A stretch of DNA of 64,000 nucleotides from Rhabdornis inornatus (lineage: Eukaryota; Chordata; Aves; Passeriformes; Rhabdornithidae), in assembly GCA_013397075.1 (NCBI GenBank), contig VWZS01004822.1, positions 366,637-430,636 of the forward strand, written 5' to 3'. Within the stretch, counting starts at the first letter, position 1; each line of letters begins with the position of its first letter. Of this stretch, positions 1 to 11,570 are shown one piece after another. Both the position numbers and the translations under genes were made by a program. The notes beneath the pieces are model-generated. The model was not told where the DNA came from. It saw only the letters and a program-made list of their open reading frames with translations, and ran no database searches.

Positions 1-1359
1 AACAGACCAGATTTCTGGTCTTTTTCTTCTGCTGGTGATATTCAGGTGACACCTTGCTGCTTTAGTGAATCAGTGTAAGGCATCTTCATCCAACACTGTG
101 TCTGTGTGCCGATTCCAGCTGTGGCTACTACAAAAGATCCCAGACAGATGCTAGTTACAAATGAAGAACATTAACCCAAAAGTGAAAATAAACAAGGGAG
201 GAGAACTGTCAGGACTATGGAAGGAGGAGATACAAGAGAACAACATCTTGAACCATTTTCGGGTGATGCAGTTTCTTATCAGTGTTTATCTCAAATTTTG
301 AGTAACCCACCAAAAGATGGTGAATTTTCTCACACGCTTCAGGCTATGCAGTTGATAAAAGAAGTTTCTCCAAAACTTTTTGTACATTTACAAAACAAAA
401 ACAACATAAAAGCAATATATATGGAATGGAAAATGAAAGTCTAAGTTTCACTTTTTTGCATTCATACACCAGGTGAACTGAGATGATTTATATCAGATGT
501 TCCAAATTGCATTAGTAAGAATAATAATGTCTTGCAGCATTATTTGGTATAAAACTATGTCCCTTTAGGACCAAAATAAATATTGCTTCTGACTAGACAG
601 CACAGAGAAGGTTGCAATAACTTTTAAGAGATTAATAAATCTATATTCAGAATCCATTAGAATGTATATATTTGGGCAAACTCTATTGCCTTTTCTTTTT
701 TCTTTTTTTTTTAACAGTGCAATGTACAATTATATGTAGTTTTTTTTTTTTTCAATTCATTACCTAGGCCACTAATACCTTAAAAAAAATTTAAAAGGTA
801 ATTTTTTGGCTTTATAGAAAAGTTTATTCCAGTTTGAAATCTGCTCTATCTTTCTGACTTAAAATTAATGCATCTTAAACTCAAAAACAAACAAATTTTT
901 GGTCCTGAAATAGATTTTTGTGCCTAAAGTCAGTGAGGCATCTTGATTCACTGTTAAACCAATCAGAAGGTAAAATAAAAAATTGTACCAACAATATCAC
1001 ATAAGGTGTTTCTTCGTTGTAATTATGAGCATTTTGTCAAGAACAATTTGATTATTTTCATTATTTAATCCCTAGCAGCAAATTGTATCATTTAATCTTA
1101 ATTAGCTTGTCACTACTAGGAAAGTGTACAATACTTCGAGCTAAAAACATTAGCTGATTATCTAAAAGTGCCAAAATCTACCACATGCTACATTTTTACA
1201 ATTTCAAGTTACTTCCTTATTATTCTGTGAATGTGGATTTAAGTAGGTTAACAGAATATCAGTTTTCACCTAAGTTGCTTGGGATAGGTTTTTGTTTTGT
1301 GGGGTTTCTTTGAATAAATTGAAAAAGAAGACATGACATACGACCTTTAAACCAGTTCA

Positions 1360-2030
1360 TTTTTTTTTCATTTGAGAGTTCCATTTATGGATGTTTTTGT
1401 ACCAGAAGGACAAGCCACCTTAAAGCAAATTATTGCTTTTATGTGTGCATAAGTTTCTCTGCAAACATACATGAAAGCTCAAGAATCAATAACCAAGCCA
1501 TCAAAAAAAAAAATTGACAATAGAATGATTGTTTTAGCTGGCAGACGGGTGAAGAGCGAATGATCGCCTCACAGAAGGACTTTTAGAGTGCGTGTTGCTG
1601 ATGTGGCAACATGGGGTAGGCCACGTAGTGAGAATTACCATGTAAGAAAATATTGTGCCTTGAAAAGCTGTATAAACCCAGCTCATTTCTTTGAAGAAAC
1701 AATTCAAATTCCCTGCCACTATGGGCCCATGTCACAGTCACTCACAATGTATAGTGTTTTGTATATGGCTCGAATGTCTTCTTTTTCTACTGTAATTTGT
1801 TGTGTTTTTGTGAAAACAGACAAAAATATTAACTGTCTGCTGACAGCTTGTTTAAGGTATTCTTTTAAAGTCTAGTTCAATATAGATCTCAACCTTGTGT
1901 AATTTATATGCTCATGAATAAAAAAACTTTTTCTCTTTTGAATGCCTACATATAATTTAGCTGCTTGCTATATTCTTAATTGTAAAACCTGAATAAACCT
2001 CTGCACAGTGTGAAAGGATTAAAGTTGGCC
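1360..2030 (+). other. possible 3' end of a transcript (polyadenylation region)
   Basis: Two AATAAA hexamers lie at 1917-1922 and 1992-1997. The first is followed within about 10 bases by a T-rich run, and the preceding 200 bases are rich in TGTATA and GT runs, as in vertebrate 3' untranslated regions. No upstream coding exon is visible in the window, so any gene would have to enter from the left edge. AATAAA is common in AT-rich DNA, so this is only suggestive. Confidence 0.2.
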
Positions 2031-2934
2031 ATCTGAGAGAGCTGCTGTTGCTGTGAACAATGACCTTTCTTTATTGTTCAGAGCAGAGATATAACAAAAT
2101 CCAAAACTTTAAAATCTTTGTCCCCCTGCTTCCTCTTGACACCTGTTCAGGCAAATGACCGAGAAAAGGGATGAATGAAAATAACCACATCTTGCAGCAT
2201 AATACACATGAGCCCTTCTCTGACTATTAGGAGAAATTAGTCACATCAGAATTACACATCTAAGATCTTTATTTGAGACTAAAATCTAAAAAAAATCTTT
2301 AGAGGTGGACTTCAGCTACTATAATACATAAAGAATACAGATGCATTTGAGCAATTAAGTGTTTTAAGTAAGTTACTGCCTCGAGGTGATCAAAAATCCA
2401 TGTCATTCTTGAAGGACTGGTGAAATACATAATTTGAAAAATAATTGCAGCATTCTGTTTTCTGTAGAGGTTTGGAATATTTAAAAATATCCATTCATCC
2501 AGGGAAGAAATTTAAAATAAAAGAAGTGCTGGAAGAAGTAAATGCCAACAAAATGGCTAAAAATATCTGCAGTTGCAAAGAAACTTCAAGAAAGTGAACG
2601 TTTTTTCTGGAGATTAAAAAAATACTCTTCAGTGGTGAAAACAGAAGCATTTTCTTATAGTTTTGGAAATGTCTTTCTTACTAACATCAAAAGCTTCTTC
2701 ACCTCTTCCCACATCACATCGCTTAGCTTCTGAAAAAGTAAAGACTTTGACTTACCTGAACCTCACAATATTGGGCTGAGGAATGTGAGAATTGAGATGT
2801 TGTCATGGAAGCTTCCTCCACGGGTACTAGGAGTGCCAGAAGTAAAGAGCCTGCAGAGGACATGATCATTGTTCTCTGGAAAAGGAGGGCGATGTGGGAG
2901 AGGAAGGTTAGAGACGCTTAATGGGCAGTGGGAA

Positions 2935-3140
2935 AATCTCCCTAGAACTCAGAGGAATCCCTGCTCCCGCTGTCCCCTCGGGGCTCGCAGGGCTGTTTCT
3001 CGCTCGGTTCCCCTGGCTCAGCCCTGCCTGCCGGGCAGCGTTTTGCCCTGCCTTGCCCAGGCTTTCAATGGGGGCTGAGGGGCTCAGCCGTGCCCTGCGC
3101 TGGGGCTGGCACCAGCACCTTGACGTGCAACCCCATTACA
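2935..3140. other. GC-rich, CpG-containing islet
   Basis: About 200 bases are clearly richer in G and C than the surrounding sequence and hold roughly ten CpG dinucleotides, which are otherwise rare here. Two overlapping plus-strand ORFs (2869-3078 and 2921-3181) run through it only because GC-rich DNA has few stop codons; neither resembles a protein family. It could be a small CpG island, a distal regulatory element or the GC-rich part of an old LTR. No bounding target duplication was found. Confidence 0.45.
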
Positions 3141-4604
3141 GTGATAAACCCTGTGTAAAGGCTCACAGACAGTTAGATTAACAGGTATCAAAGAAAAATC
3201 ACAGGATTTACAGGAAGGTGCTAGAATAAGAAGAAATATATAATAATAAGCAATGGTGTGTAGCCATCACAGTACCTTAACATTTAATTTTAAGAATTGT
3301 CAGAAGTACTTAATGACAAAGTTAGAAGGGTTAAGCAGAGAATGAAAACAGTGGAATTCAGTGTTGCATTACTTTATGAAAGCATCTATGTCATCAGTTC
3401 AGAGCTTGTGCCTGCTCCTCATTTCTAGGGTTTTCAAAATTCACAGACTCCAACAGTGTTCAAAGTATTGAAACACTGGGGTTTATAATTTTTCCAATGG
3501 CCTACTCCATAAAGAAACTGTTAGCAGGAGGGGAATGATAGGTAACTCCCTAAAGTGAGATCTCTAATGCAAGGTAGGAATCTCATTTGGAGTTTATCGA
3601 AGGTGCCAGGGAGTAGTCTTTAAAGTGATATTTGGCAGACTTTTCAGGATTTAGGAGATTTAAGCAGTTACTATCCTTGTACCAGTTTCGTGAAAACAAA
3701 GTTTTGTGTTTTAAGTCCTTTGTCTATAGAGTTGTTGAATTAGGACCTTCTGATACCACATGGTAGTCATACCATGCATATAGTTTTCAAACATTTTCCT
3801 TTTTTAATGGACAAAATCTTCATATGCCATGCTTTTCGTAGGTGTAAATGTATTTCAGGAATCTCTTACAGGGATGAAAAAAATTTAACTGAGAAAATTA
3901 GATTTGAAAATATGTGATACAAGTTAGAGATGGATTTATGGTGAGAGGACAGTAAGAATAAACAATGTACGAAAAAACTATTAACAGAACTCATAATACA
4001 ATGTCTGTATTTAAAAGCAAAAAGACTGTCCAAATCTTTATTCTACTGAAAATAATTTAATTTGCTTTTTGAATATTTATTACAGTATGGCTGTTTGGAA
4101 AATGGAAATCATATAAAATCCAGCATTTTAATCTCTCCCTAAACTAAGCACACAAGTAATTAATCTGTTTCAAGATTTCTTTAAGTACTGCTAAAAAATA
4201 ATCCTATCTGAATGATGATAATAATATTGCATTCTGATTGTACATGTCCCAGCTAGGTAAACTGAAGACATTAAATTTGAAAATTCAGTCCTGTTCAATA
4301 GCACATTTTGTACTTTAACATTTATATGTTCAGAAAAGACTTTGATTTCATCATTCTCTGGATCACTGCTGGAATTTATTTTAGCATTTTTCTTAAACTG
4401 TAGCTAGTATTTTCAAAGGTGCTAAAGAAAGATAAATAATCACTGAAGTTTGGTGTTCACACCTGACTTGTACGGGGTCTTTTAAAATTTCTGCCTTTAG
4501 ATACTACAAATTTTGTCTGTGGGTATCATAGGAGTCCTGGTGAGATCTTGAAAACCAAAATCCTGACACCCATCATAATGCTCCATACTTTAAAAACGGA
4601 AATT

Positions 4605-4646
4605 ATGTTTTGTTTTTGTTGTGTTTTTGTTTGTTTGTTTGTTTTA
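4605..4646. repeat. (TTTG)n-rich simple repeat
   Basis: A run of TTTTG and TTTG units, about 40 bases long, in otherwise unique AT-rich DNA. Confidence 0.8.
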
Positions 4647-5886
4647 TTCCCTGGTATCAGAAGGCATTAACTAATTGAAGTAAGTTTTAACAAAGAACAG
4701 TGAAAACGGCACTTATGTGAATGCTCCATGCAGGAGTCCGTGTATATGACAATTTCAAGTCAGCAGTCGTGGTAAATCAATACACAGTTTGAAAGAGATG
4801 GAAAAAGGAGGGGGAGTAGTCAATTGACATCTACAGAGCTGGGAATATTAAGCTTAATCTCTAGCTGTAACTCTTGGGGGAATTTATGATGAGAAACAGC
4901 GGTAATTATTAAAAAGGCTTTATAGAGTGTGGGATTAATTTGAATGAAAAAGTGATTATGTTAGTAGGAAAAATGTGCTGAATTTCACAGCATAATGTAA
5001 GCTGTCAGCTTTCCGTTATTTATTTGGTTTCTTGTTTAAAATAATGCATTTTGCACTCATTTCTAGGAATAATTTAGTGTATTTTATTACATCTAGCTTT
5101 TGCTGTGTTCTAGTAATACAAATACTATAAATGCAGGTTTGCCATCATTTCCTTTATATATTTCTGTTTTCAATTGCTTATGACTCAAGTGAATTGAAAA
5201 GGAAAAATTCTTCACTCAGACTTCAAGTACTGTGCAAATAGGCTTTTGACCAGTCAGGGACTTCATCCTGTGGTCTCTGGCATTGTGCTTTGTCAGAGAA
5301 TTGAGCATTTGCTTTTGCTGTATACAGCAGTGTTTTAATGATAGGCATACACACATAACGTTCTTAGAACTCTGCATGTGTAAAAACACACAGACAAAAA
5401 AGCAAGCAGTGTCAAAACTGAGTCTATAGATGTATGTACACTTGAATAAAAGCCTTACTTAAAAAATCTTTTAAAGGATAAGTTTCAAGAAGAAAGTTGT
5501 AAGTTCATGTTTTTCTCTACCAGTTTTAAGGTAGCTGTAGAACTATTTTATTTTCCAGATATGCTGAACATTAAGTATCTGGAAATCAACTATTGAAAAT
5601 TAAGAGCACTATTACTATTCTTGTCTTTAAACAATCTTAGCTGCAAATATAAATAGGCAGATTCTTTTGTTGTTTTGGCATTAGAAATGTTAGACTTGGG
5701 TAAAGCAGGCATAAATCACCATTATCTTGCATCTTCATAAACAGAATGATTTACTAAAATTAGGAGTCAGAATGAGCATAGTCCAATAACATTAACTTAA
5801 TAGAGTGACAAACGTATTACCATTGCATTAGGATTCTTTTTCATAGAGCTAAAAAGCTGGATAGGTGTCTTGTTTTGAAAGACAGA

Positions 5887-6654
5887 TGTCCGCAGGAGCC
5901 TCTCTTGAAATGGGAAATGTAAACCCCCTCCCTCTGAATTATAATAATTTTGAAATTAAGGAGCTCTCAGGCAAGGATATGGGAATAGGAATAACAGTTC
6001 TTTACTAGGAAGGTTGAAGCAAAAATCCAGTAGTACGAGAAAACAAAACATTGACAGAGTCAGAATACAATCTGACACCCCATCAGTCAGGGTGTTAGTA
6101 GCAGTCTGATTAAATGGTGGCTGCAGTCGTCCTGGATGACAGATGTGGTTCAGTTGAAGTGATGATGCTGGAAAAGGGTGTAGTTTTCCTCTGAAGGTCC
6201 AGTGGTGATGAAGATGGGCCTGGTTTTCCTCTGGGAATCCAGTGGGAAAAGGCTGCTTTGATGTTCCAAATCTCAGACTTTATCTAGGTAGGAAATACTT
6301 GGCTCCTCCCCCTGGGTGTAGCATCTCACAGTGGCATGATGTAATTTTATCAATCATGCAGTGGGACTCAATGATCCATTAACAGAAGATACCTCCCTGG
6401 AGGAAAGATGGGTTGTGGAAAAGATAGTGATGACCGCCTTGCCTGGTTTTAATAGATGGCCCATTAACAGAGAATATTTTGCACTGGAGTTATGAGGGAT
6501 GGGTCATGGAAGAGATAAGGAGCACTGTTCCATCTGGTGTAAACAGATGGTGATAGAATACACAATTCTGGTTACTTCTTGCATTGCAACCTAAGACAGT
6601 GGGCAAGAACTGAGAAAAGTTAGTATGTGTCCCCATTTAACAGGTCCCTAGGAA
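5887..6654 (-). mobile_element. endogenous retrovirus LTR, minus strand (boundaries approximate)
   Basis: The stretch has the look of a bird retroviral LTR read backwards: a start like TGTCCGCAGGAGCC, a CAGAGTCAGAATACAA block, two CTCTGAAGGTCCAGTGG/CTCTGGGAATCCAGTGG-type blocks about 50 bases apart, and a TTGGCTCCTCCCCCTGGG block typical of a promoter GC box. From memory this matches a common bird LTR family, but I cannot give a library name. I could not find a target-site duplication, so both ends are approximate. It directly abuts an ERVL LTR fragment on its right. Confidence 0.55.
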
Positions 6655-6869
6655 CACTCATTACCCTACCCTGATCTGATTGCTATGAATTCAATTAATT
6701 TTCCCAAGTTGAGTCTGCTTTTTTTCTGTGACAGCTATCAGTGAGTGTTCTCTCTCTCTCAACCCATGAACTTTGCATTCTATTTTCTCTCCCCTGCTCA
6801 TTTGATGAGGAGAGTGACAGAACAACTTGAGTAGCCACCCGCAGTCCAGCCTAGGGCAAACCACTACCA
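6655..6869 (+). mobile_element. 3' fragment of ERVL-type LTR
   Basis: About 215 bases match the 3' end of the same LTR type seen complete at 34612-35732 (reverse) and 10618-13007. Shared landmarks in order are CTCATTACCCTACCCTGAT, TTTTCCCAAGTTGAGTCTG, GTGACAG, CTCAACCCATGAAC, TTTTCTCTCCCCTG and a terminal CTAGGGCAAACCACTACCA. The 5' four-fifths of the LTR is missing. The loss may be linked to the neighbouring LTR on the left. Confidence 0.7.
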
Positions 6870-6931
6870 GAAAATTGGGACCATGAGGTATTTTCTTCTC
6901 AGCGAGTAGCCCAAAATGGCTATAAGGATTT

Positions 6932-6980
6932 AAAAAACAAAACAAAACAAAACAAACAAAAAAAACCACACACACAAAAA
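6932..6980. repeat. A-rich (AAAAC)n tract with short (CA)n
   Basis: AAAAC units followed by a poly-A stretch and a short CACACACA run. It creates a low-complexity, phenylalanine/cysteine-rich minus-strand ORF (6691-7056) that is not a real gene. Confidence 0.8.
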
Positions 6981-8144
6981 AAGCCACTTTACGAAGCACT
7001 TTAATACTGTTGAAAAAGAAAGGATTAGGGAAAAAAACCAACAAGTTTTGGCACACAAAATGTGATTTTGAAAAAGAGGCAGAAAAATAATCAAATGTAT
7101 CGATATCTTCTGCTTTGATAATGATCTTGGGAAAAAAAAAAGTGAAAGGAGGATAGGTCAGAGTTTTTATTTAATTGAGGTGACATATGTGGAGTCTTCC
7201 ATACAATTTCCTGTTGGAAATAAACCCAGGTATCTTAGTCTTATGTATGGAGTTAAAAGTTGTGTGACAAAAGTGAGTTTAGGCAAAAGAATGCCTAAAA
7301 CAAAAGACACCCTAGAAGAATGCAAATGCAAGTATTCCAGCCATGATGAAATACTTGAAAATGCAAAGGCTGTACTTTCACACTGTCTTGAATCCGGAGT
7401 TTGTACTAAGTGAGTCCACTATATCTGCCTCTATGCATCTGTGACTTGCACTTCCATTTGAATTTCTCCAAACACAGAGACCTGACCACACAGAAAACTT
7501 AAATTCTGTTTATACAAGTGTGAGTGAAATCAACTTCACTAATTTTATTCTGTGATATTTAAACTAAATTAAATATGGGTACTGAAGCAGTATACATGTA
7601 ATCAGAGATGATTTTACTTTCCTGAGGCAGAATGGTTCCTCCTTAGATATTTGCAAGCTGTGCAGTGTTCCTATACGTCTGGAGTTGTCTCTATGAAAAT
7701 TGCCCCAAAGATATGGCACATATGGAGATACAACTCTCAAAAGTCAGTATTTGCAGAAAGCAAAGTATTTTCCACAGATAGCTCAATTGTTTGAAATTCT
7801 TTTCAAAGAAATATTTATGAAGACTTTTTTTTCCAGGTTTCTGCTTTAAATAATAATAATAATAATAACAAAATAGAATACAGCATTCGAAATGGAAGAC
7901 TTTCTTGCCAGAATTCAAATAGTGAATTTGTAAGGAGGCTTAAATATTAGGTAGGGGAAGGTAATTGGATACACAGCTTCAGGGATTTTTATACTTTCAG
8001 ACCTTTTTTAGACATCAATCAGAATTTTAGCAAGTCTCTAACAGTTCCATCCTCATCTTGCTATCAGACCTACTTCATCGTCTTCAGCTAGTTTCTTCCC
8101 CTTGAGCTGAATTTTCCACTTTCATTTTGAAGCTTAAAAATTCA
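6981..8144. other. unique AT-rich DNA
   Basis: No gene or transposon recognised. The 77-codon plus-strand ORF at 7180-7413 has no family signature. A short (TAA)n run lies at 7849-7868. Confidence 0.6.
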
Positions 8145-8629
8145 ATACCTGTTATGGTTTTGATTTGTTAATTAAGATATATTTATTTTTTGTTGTGAGA
8201 CAGAACTAGGAGTAGAAGCAAGGCAGGCCTAAAACTTAGGAGGGTATAACAAGAAATTTATTAACTACACAAAGGGGAAAAAAAAAAATTTAGAATAAGA
8301 TTGTCAGACTATTTTTTTTTTTTTAACTTTTATAACAACAGAACAAACATACAAAAAACTGCTTTAATTAATTTTTAACTTAAACAGTTTCTTTTTTTGT
8401 TTACTTTGGAGTGAGAAGTTTTCTTTTGTTAGGTTATAGGGATTTTTTTTACAAGAAAGTAGAAAACAGTTTTTTCGTGGTTTTATTTTTACGATTCTGC
8501 ATCCGCCCGGTATTTGCAGTCGTGGTATTTCTCCCAACTCTACAGCTTTTTTAAAGCTGTACTTGTGGGTTAATGGTTAAAATACATGGGGTATTATTTT
8601 TAAGAATGAAATGTTTTAAAGTAAAGGTT

Positions 8630-8630
8630 N
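8630..8630. other. single-N assembly join
   Basis: One N separates two nearly identical stretches of about 30 bases (AATGAAAT...TTTAAAGTAAAGGTT on each side), as if two contig ends that overlap were joined without being merged. Confidence 0.7.
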
Positions 8631-8968
8631 TTAAAAATGAAATTTTTTAAAGTAAAGGTTTTTTTTGTTTTTTTTTTTTTTTTTTTTTGTTTATGTTTTA
8701 TTTTTTGAAAACTGAGATTTTTTTTTTTTTGGGACAACAGATTTTTAACATAGGTGCTTTTGGTTAAATTATTTATTAAATGGAATATTTTTAACTCTTT
8801 TTATGATTTTTTTATGGTTTATAGGAATATTTAGTACATTAGTTTATTTTTACAATTTTATAAAAGGATTTTTAGCCATTTTTACAGCATTTTTTTATTT
8901 TTTTTTTATTTAAAAACTTAAGATTTAGCTTTTGTTTTACTGACTTTAGAGTATTTTTTTTTTTTTTT

Positions 8969-9015
8969 NNNNNNNNNNNNNNNNNNNNNNNNNNNNNNNN
9001 NNNNNNNNNNNNNNN
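8969..9015. other. assembly gap (47 N)
   Basis: A run of 47 Ns immediately follows a long poly-T tract inside the solo LTR. Sequencing dropout at the homopolymer is the likely cause. Confidence 0.99.
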
Positions 9016-9553
9016 CACTCCAGGGAGGATTGAAAAAGTCCGCAAGTCTCATCTGAACATTAAAAGAGTTAAGATTTTTGTATAGAGAAAAGAAAAAAAA
9101 ACCAAGGCCACAGTGCTGGAGTTTTGCTAGGATTTTAGAAACTAGTTACGCTGGGGAAGGGGGGGAAAGCGGCTGGGATTTTTATATTAGTTTGAGTCTC
9201 TCTGGTCACTGTCCATGGCCACCCCCCTTCTCTCCCTCTCTGCCAGGCCATGCCAGCTCCCCAGACAGGGGGCCCAGCCCGGCCCGGCCCCTGCCAGGCC
9301 CACAGGCCTGCAGTGGAGCCAGGCCAGGGCCCTGTTACCTGCACTGCTGCCGGAAAAGCCAAGAGGGCTCAGTTCCGGATTACCTCCTTCAAAATGTGTG
9401 TTCACGGGGCGAACTAACTTTTTTCAATTGGTTTTTCACGCTGTTAATAATTAAACCAGCTTCCAATTGGTCACTATCCACTCCCAGGGGAGTACTTACA
9501 GAGAAAACTCCTCTTTGAGTTTTTTCCTCTCCAGGTCAAATTACGACAATACC

Positions 9554-9815
9554 TTACTTTAATTTATCTTTTGTCCCACCAGAAGTATTTCCTCTTATTT
9601 ATTTATTTAGTCAGTAAGTTAGTTTGTTATTTTCAATATTTGTCACTGCTTTTTTCCATATTTATGAATCGCCATCAGCCTGAGTTATCACTTTCTCCTT
9701 TCATTTTCTAACGTTCATCTTTCACTGAGATATATCTGTTATGTCCAGCTAGTACACCAGATCAAGAAGCATTTGGAAAATGTTCAGTGCAGGAGCAGTT
9801 CTTAGTGTACCTGGG
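9554..9815. other. unique spacer between two LTR insertions
   Basis: AT-rich sequence with a short TTAT-rich tract. It is the right-hand flank of the LTR at 8150-9548 and the left-hand flank of the nested LTR stack. No feature recognised. Confidence 0.5.
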
Positions 9816-9841
9816 TGTTGTAGCTTAGCCCCAGAAGGCAT

Positions 9842-10507
9842 TGTAAGAGTCAGTCTGGAGTTCCCTCATATGCCTCACGACCGTCGCGAGGACAGAGGCT
9901 TTCCCAAGGACCCCCCACCTGCTTCAGGACAGGAGTTCTGGTCTGGTTGAGGTGGATGCTGGCCAAAGGACTGTTTGCTGGTGTGCTGTGCTTGCCGTGC
10001 TGCTACGGTACAGTGCCTTTGAACAGGTCCTGTGCCTACAGCTGCTTCTCAGAGCGCCACTGCATGTTCTGTCTCGAGCACCTCACAATGGCCCATAAAT
10101 CTCCCCATTCTTGGCCAGACACCACTCACTTTGGAAAACGACTGTAAGAAAGCGACCCTCTGGAGAAGCCTTTGAGATCTCCCCATGGAAGACGTGTCTA
10201 TTGGCTGGACCATGAGGACTCCAGAGTCTATTGGCTGGGACCACGAGGACCCCGGTATCTATTGGCCAGACCACGAGGACATCCATCTCATCTGTTGGTA
10301 GCTATTCCCTATTCCCCCCTTTCTCTCTCTCTCTCTTTACTTTGTTTCCTTTAACTCTCTCTCTATCACAAAACTGAGTTGTTGGCAGTCAATAAAGGTG
10401 CATTTCTGCTTTCAGCAAACTGCTTTGTCCCCTGCTGTTGTCTTTTGCACTCTTGAGATCAAAATGAACCATCACGACTCCCGCTGTATTAACAGTGGAT
10501 CGTGACA
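9842..10507 (+). mobile_element. LTR inserted in outer LTR, plus strand
   Basis: The 666-base element runs from TGTAAGAGTC to GATCGTGACA and interrupts the outer LTR between CCAGAAGGCAT and GCAACTGAGCCC. The flanking four bases are GCAT and GCAA, consistent with a four-base target duplication carrying one later mutation, as in gammaretrovirus-like elements. An AATAAA lies at about 10391 on the plus strand, about 115 bases before the 3' end. Three copies of a roughly 30-base unit with an ATTGG (inverted CCAAT) core lie at 10196-10284. No internal retroviral genes are present. The ORFs at 9947-10147 and 10172-10354 are by-products. Confidence 0.7.
10196..10284 (+). repeat. three tandem ~30-base units with ATTGG core inside LTR
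   Basis: Units at 10196-10225, 10226-10254 and 10255-10284 share the pattern CTATTGGC..GACCA.GAGGAC. ATTGG is the reverse of the CCAAT box bound by NF-Y, so the repeats may be LTR enhancer units; that function is inferred. Confidence 0.75.
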
Positions 10508-10836
10508 GCAACTGAGCCCACACACAGCCTCTTCCTCATCATGGGATAGGGGAGAAAATCAGAAAGGTAAATGAGAGAGCTTATGGATTGAGATAAAGAC
10601 AGTTTAATAGGACAAGATGAATTGGTCATGCACGGCCTGCTTTGTGGCGGTGGGGAAGCCACAGAGGTGGCTTCTGTGAGAAGCTGCTGGAAGCTTCCAC
10701 CATTGTTATGATCTGGTTTAATGACAGATGAGTAAAGAGAAATAACTCTCTGTGAATAAAACAGAAAGATCCTTTAAGGTTCAAAACATCCCCCCCCCAA
10801 AAAATGAGATAAAAACCCAATGAGATTAAATGTTGA

Positions 10837-11272
10837 TGCTGAGAGGAAAGCAAATGTCTTTACAAACAATTCTATGGGTGAAGGGATAGGTGTTAACATC
10901 TTTGAAATGGGTCTTAGTGTCTCTACTAAATTTGGGCTTCAGATTTGTTGCAGATGCCAGACAGGCTCCTGAAACAGACAAGGGTCTGCACAAGCCTGAA
11001 CTTCTGAACTGTGGGGTAAAATGACTGGTTCAAAAGGGGGATATATGGTAGGCAGTTCGGGAAGGCTGTACCTCAGCTGATGGGGAAAGAAAGAGGCTGA
11101 GAGTTTAGGATAAAAAGAGACTGCACCCTCCGAAACCTCGAGAGATAAAACCCCGCGGGTGTGTGCCCCAGTAGACTCTCTCCCTTGATTCGAATAAAGT
11201 TGCAGGACCTCTCTGTCTCCTTTTGGGCATAAACCTCTGGCATTTGTGGATTTTTCTGACAATACCAAAACA
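10837..11272 (+). mobile_element. innermost LTR-like insert, plus strand
   Basis: A plus-strand promoter-like TATA (GGATAAAAAGAG, about 11109-11120) is followed about 80 bases later by GAATAAAG (about 11193) and a T-rich U5-like stretch, the order of a retroviral LTR. With borders TGCTGAGAGG (10837) and CCAAAACA (11272) it has a perfect four-base repeat, TTGA, on both sides (10833-10836, 11273-11276), typical of gammaretrovirus-like insertion. An alternative reading is 10891-11261 (TGTTAACA...TCTGACA) with an imperfect ATAGG/ATACC flank. Which is right needs a library consensus. Confidence 0.55.
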
Positions 11273-11570
11273 TTGATAATTTTTTTTTTAATAGTAAAAG
11301 AGACAAAACAGAGGGAAGTAGAGAAAAGTTAGAAAAAGCTAAGGTTACTTTAAAAAGCATAGGATAGATTCCACTACGCTGCGCTACCGTTATTGCTGCT
11401 GAGACAGGGTAGAGAGGAGAGAAGCAGTTTTTGCCTTTTTCCTTCTTTTGTAGTTTGCAGCATCTCACCTGCCACCTACCAATTCCAGGAGCAGTTTTGC
11501 TGGGATGAAGCAGCCCATCCCCCGGGATGCAGGCACAGTGCCCAGTGCCTGGCGGTGCTCTCACCACTGG

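Larger units (their letters stand above)
1..5886. other. AT-rich unique DNA without recognisable gene
   Basis: I see no convincing gene or known transposon in this stretch. ORFs here are short and unlike any family I know. It contains poly-T runs near 700-760, a (TTTG)n run near 4605-4646, a GC-rich islet at about 2935-3140 and two AATAAA signals near 1.9-2.0 kb, listed separately. It may be intergenic, intronic or partly a long 3' untranslated region. Confidence 0.6.
8150..9548 (-). mobile_element. solo retroviral LTR, 1.4 kb, minus strand, target duplication ATACC
   Basis: The element is bounded on the plus strand by TGTTATGG at 8150 and TTACGACA ending at 9548, so it has the TG...CA ends of an LTR. 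It is flanked by a perfect five-base direct repeat, ATACC, at 8145-8149 and 9549-9553. Read on the minus strand it has a TATA-like box (AATATAAAAATC, around 9170-9190) and, further on, an AATAAA at about 8258-8268, as expected for U3-R-U5 order. The middle is GC-rich (about 9220-9400) and the 3' part is very A-rich on the minus strand. A 47-base N gap (8969-9015) and a single N (8630) lie inside, so the true length is uncertain. No internal retroviral genes flank it. ORFs at 9078-9518 and the overlapping frames are by-products of the GC-rich U3. Confidence 0.8.

Noticed and set aside
6691..7056. 121-codon minus-strand ORF
   Set aside because: Overlaps the ERVL LTR scrap and an (AAAAC)n tract; phenylalanine/valine-rich text is low complexity.
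9078..9518. 146-codon proline-rich plus-strand ORF and overlapping frames
   Set aside because: A by-product of the GC-rich U3 of the minus-strand solo LTR; several frames are open at once, as expected from composition.
11073..11567. 164-codon minus-strand ORF
   Set aside because: It crosses the border between two nested LTRs, so it cannot be an evolved gene.
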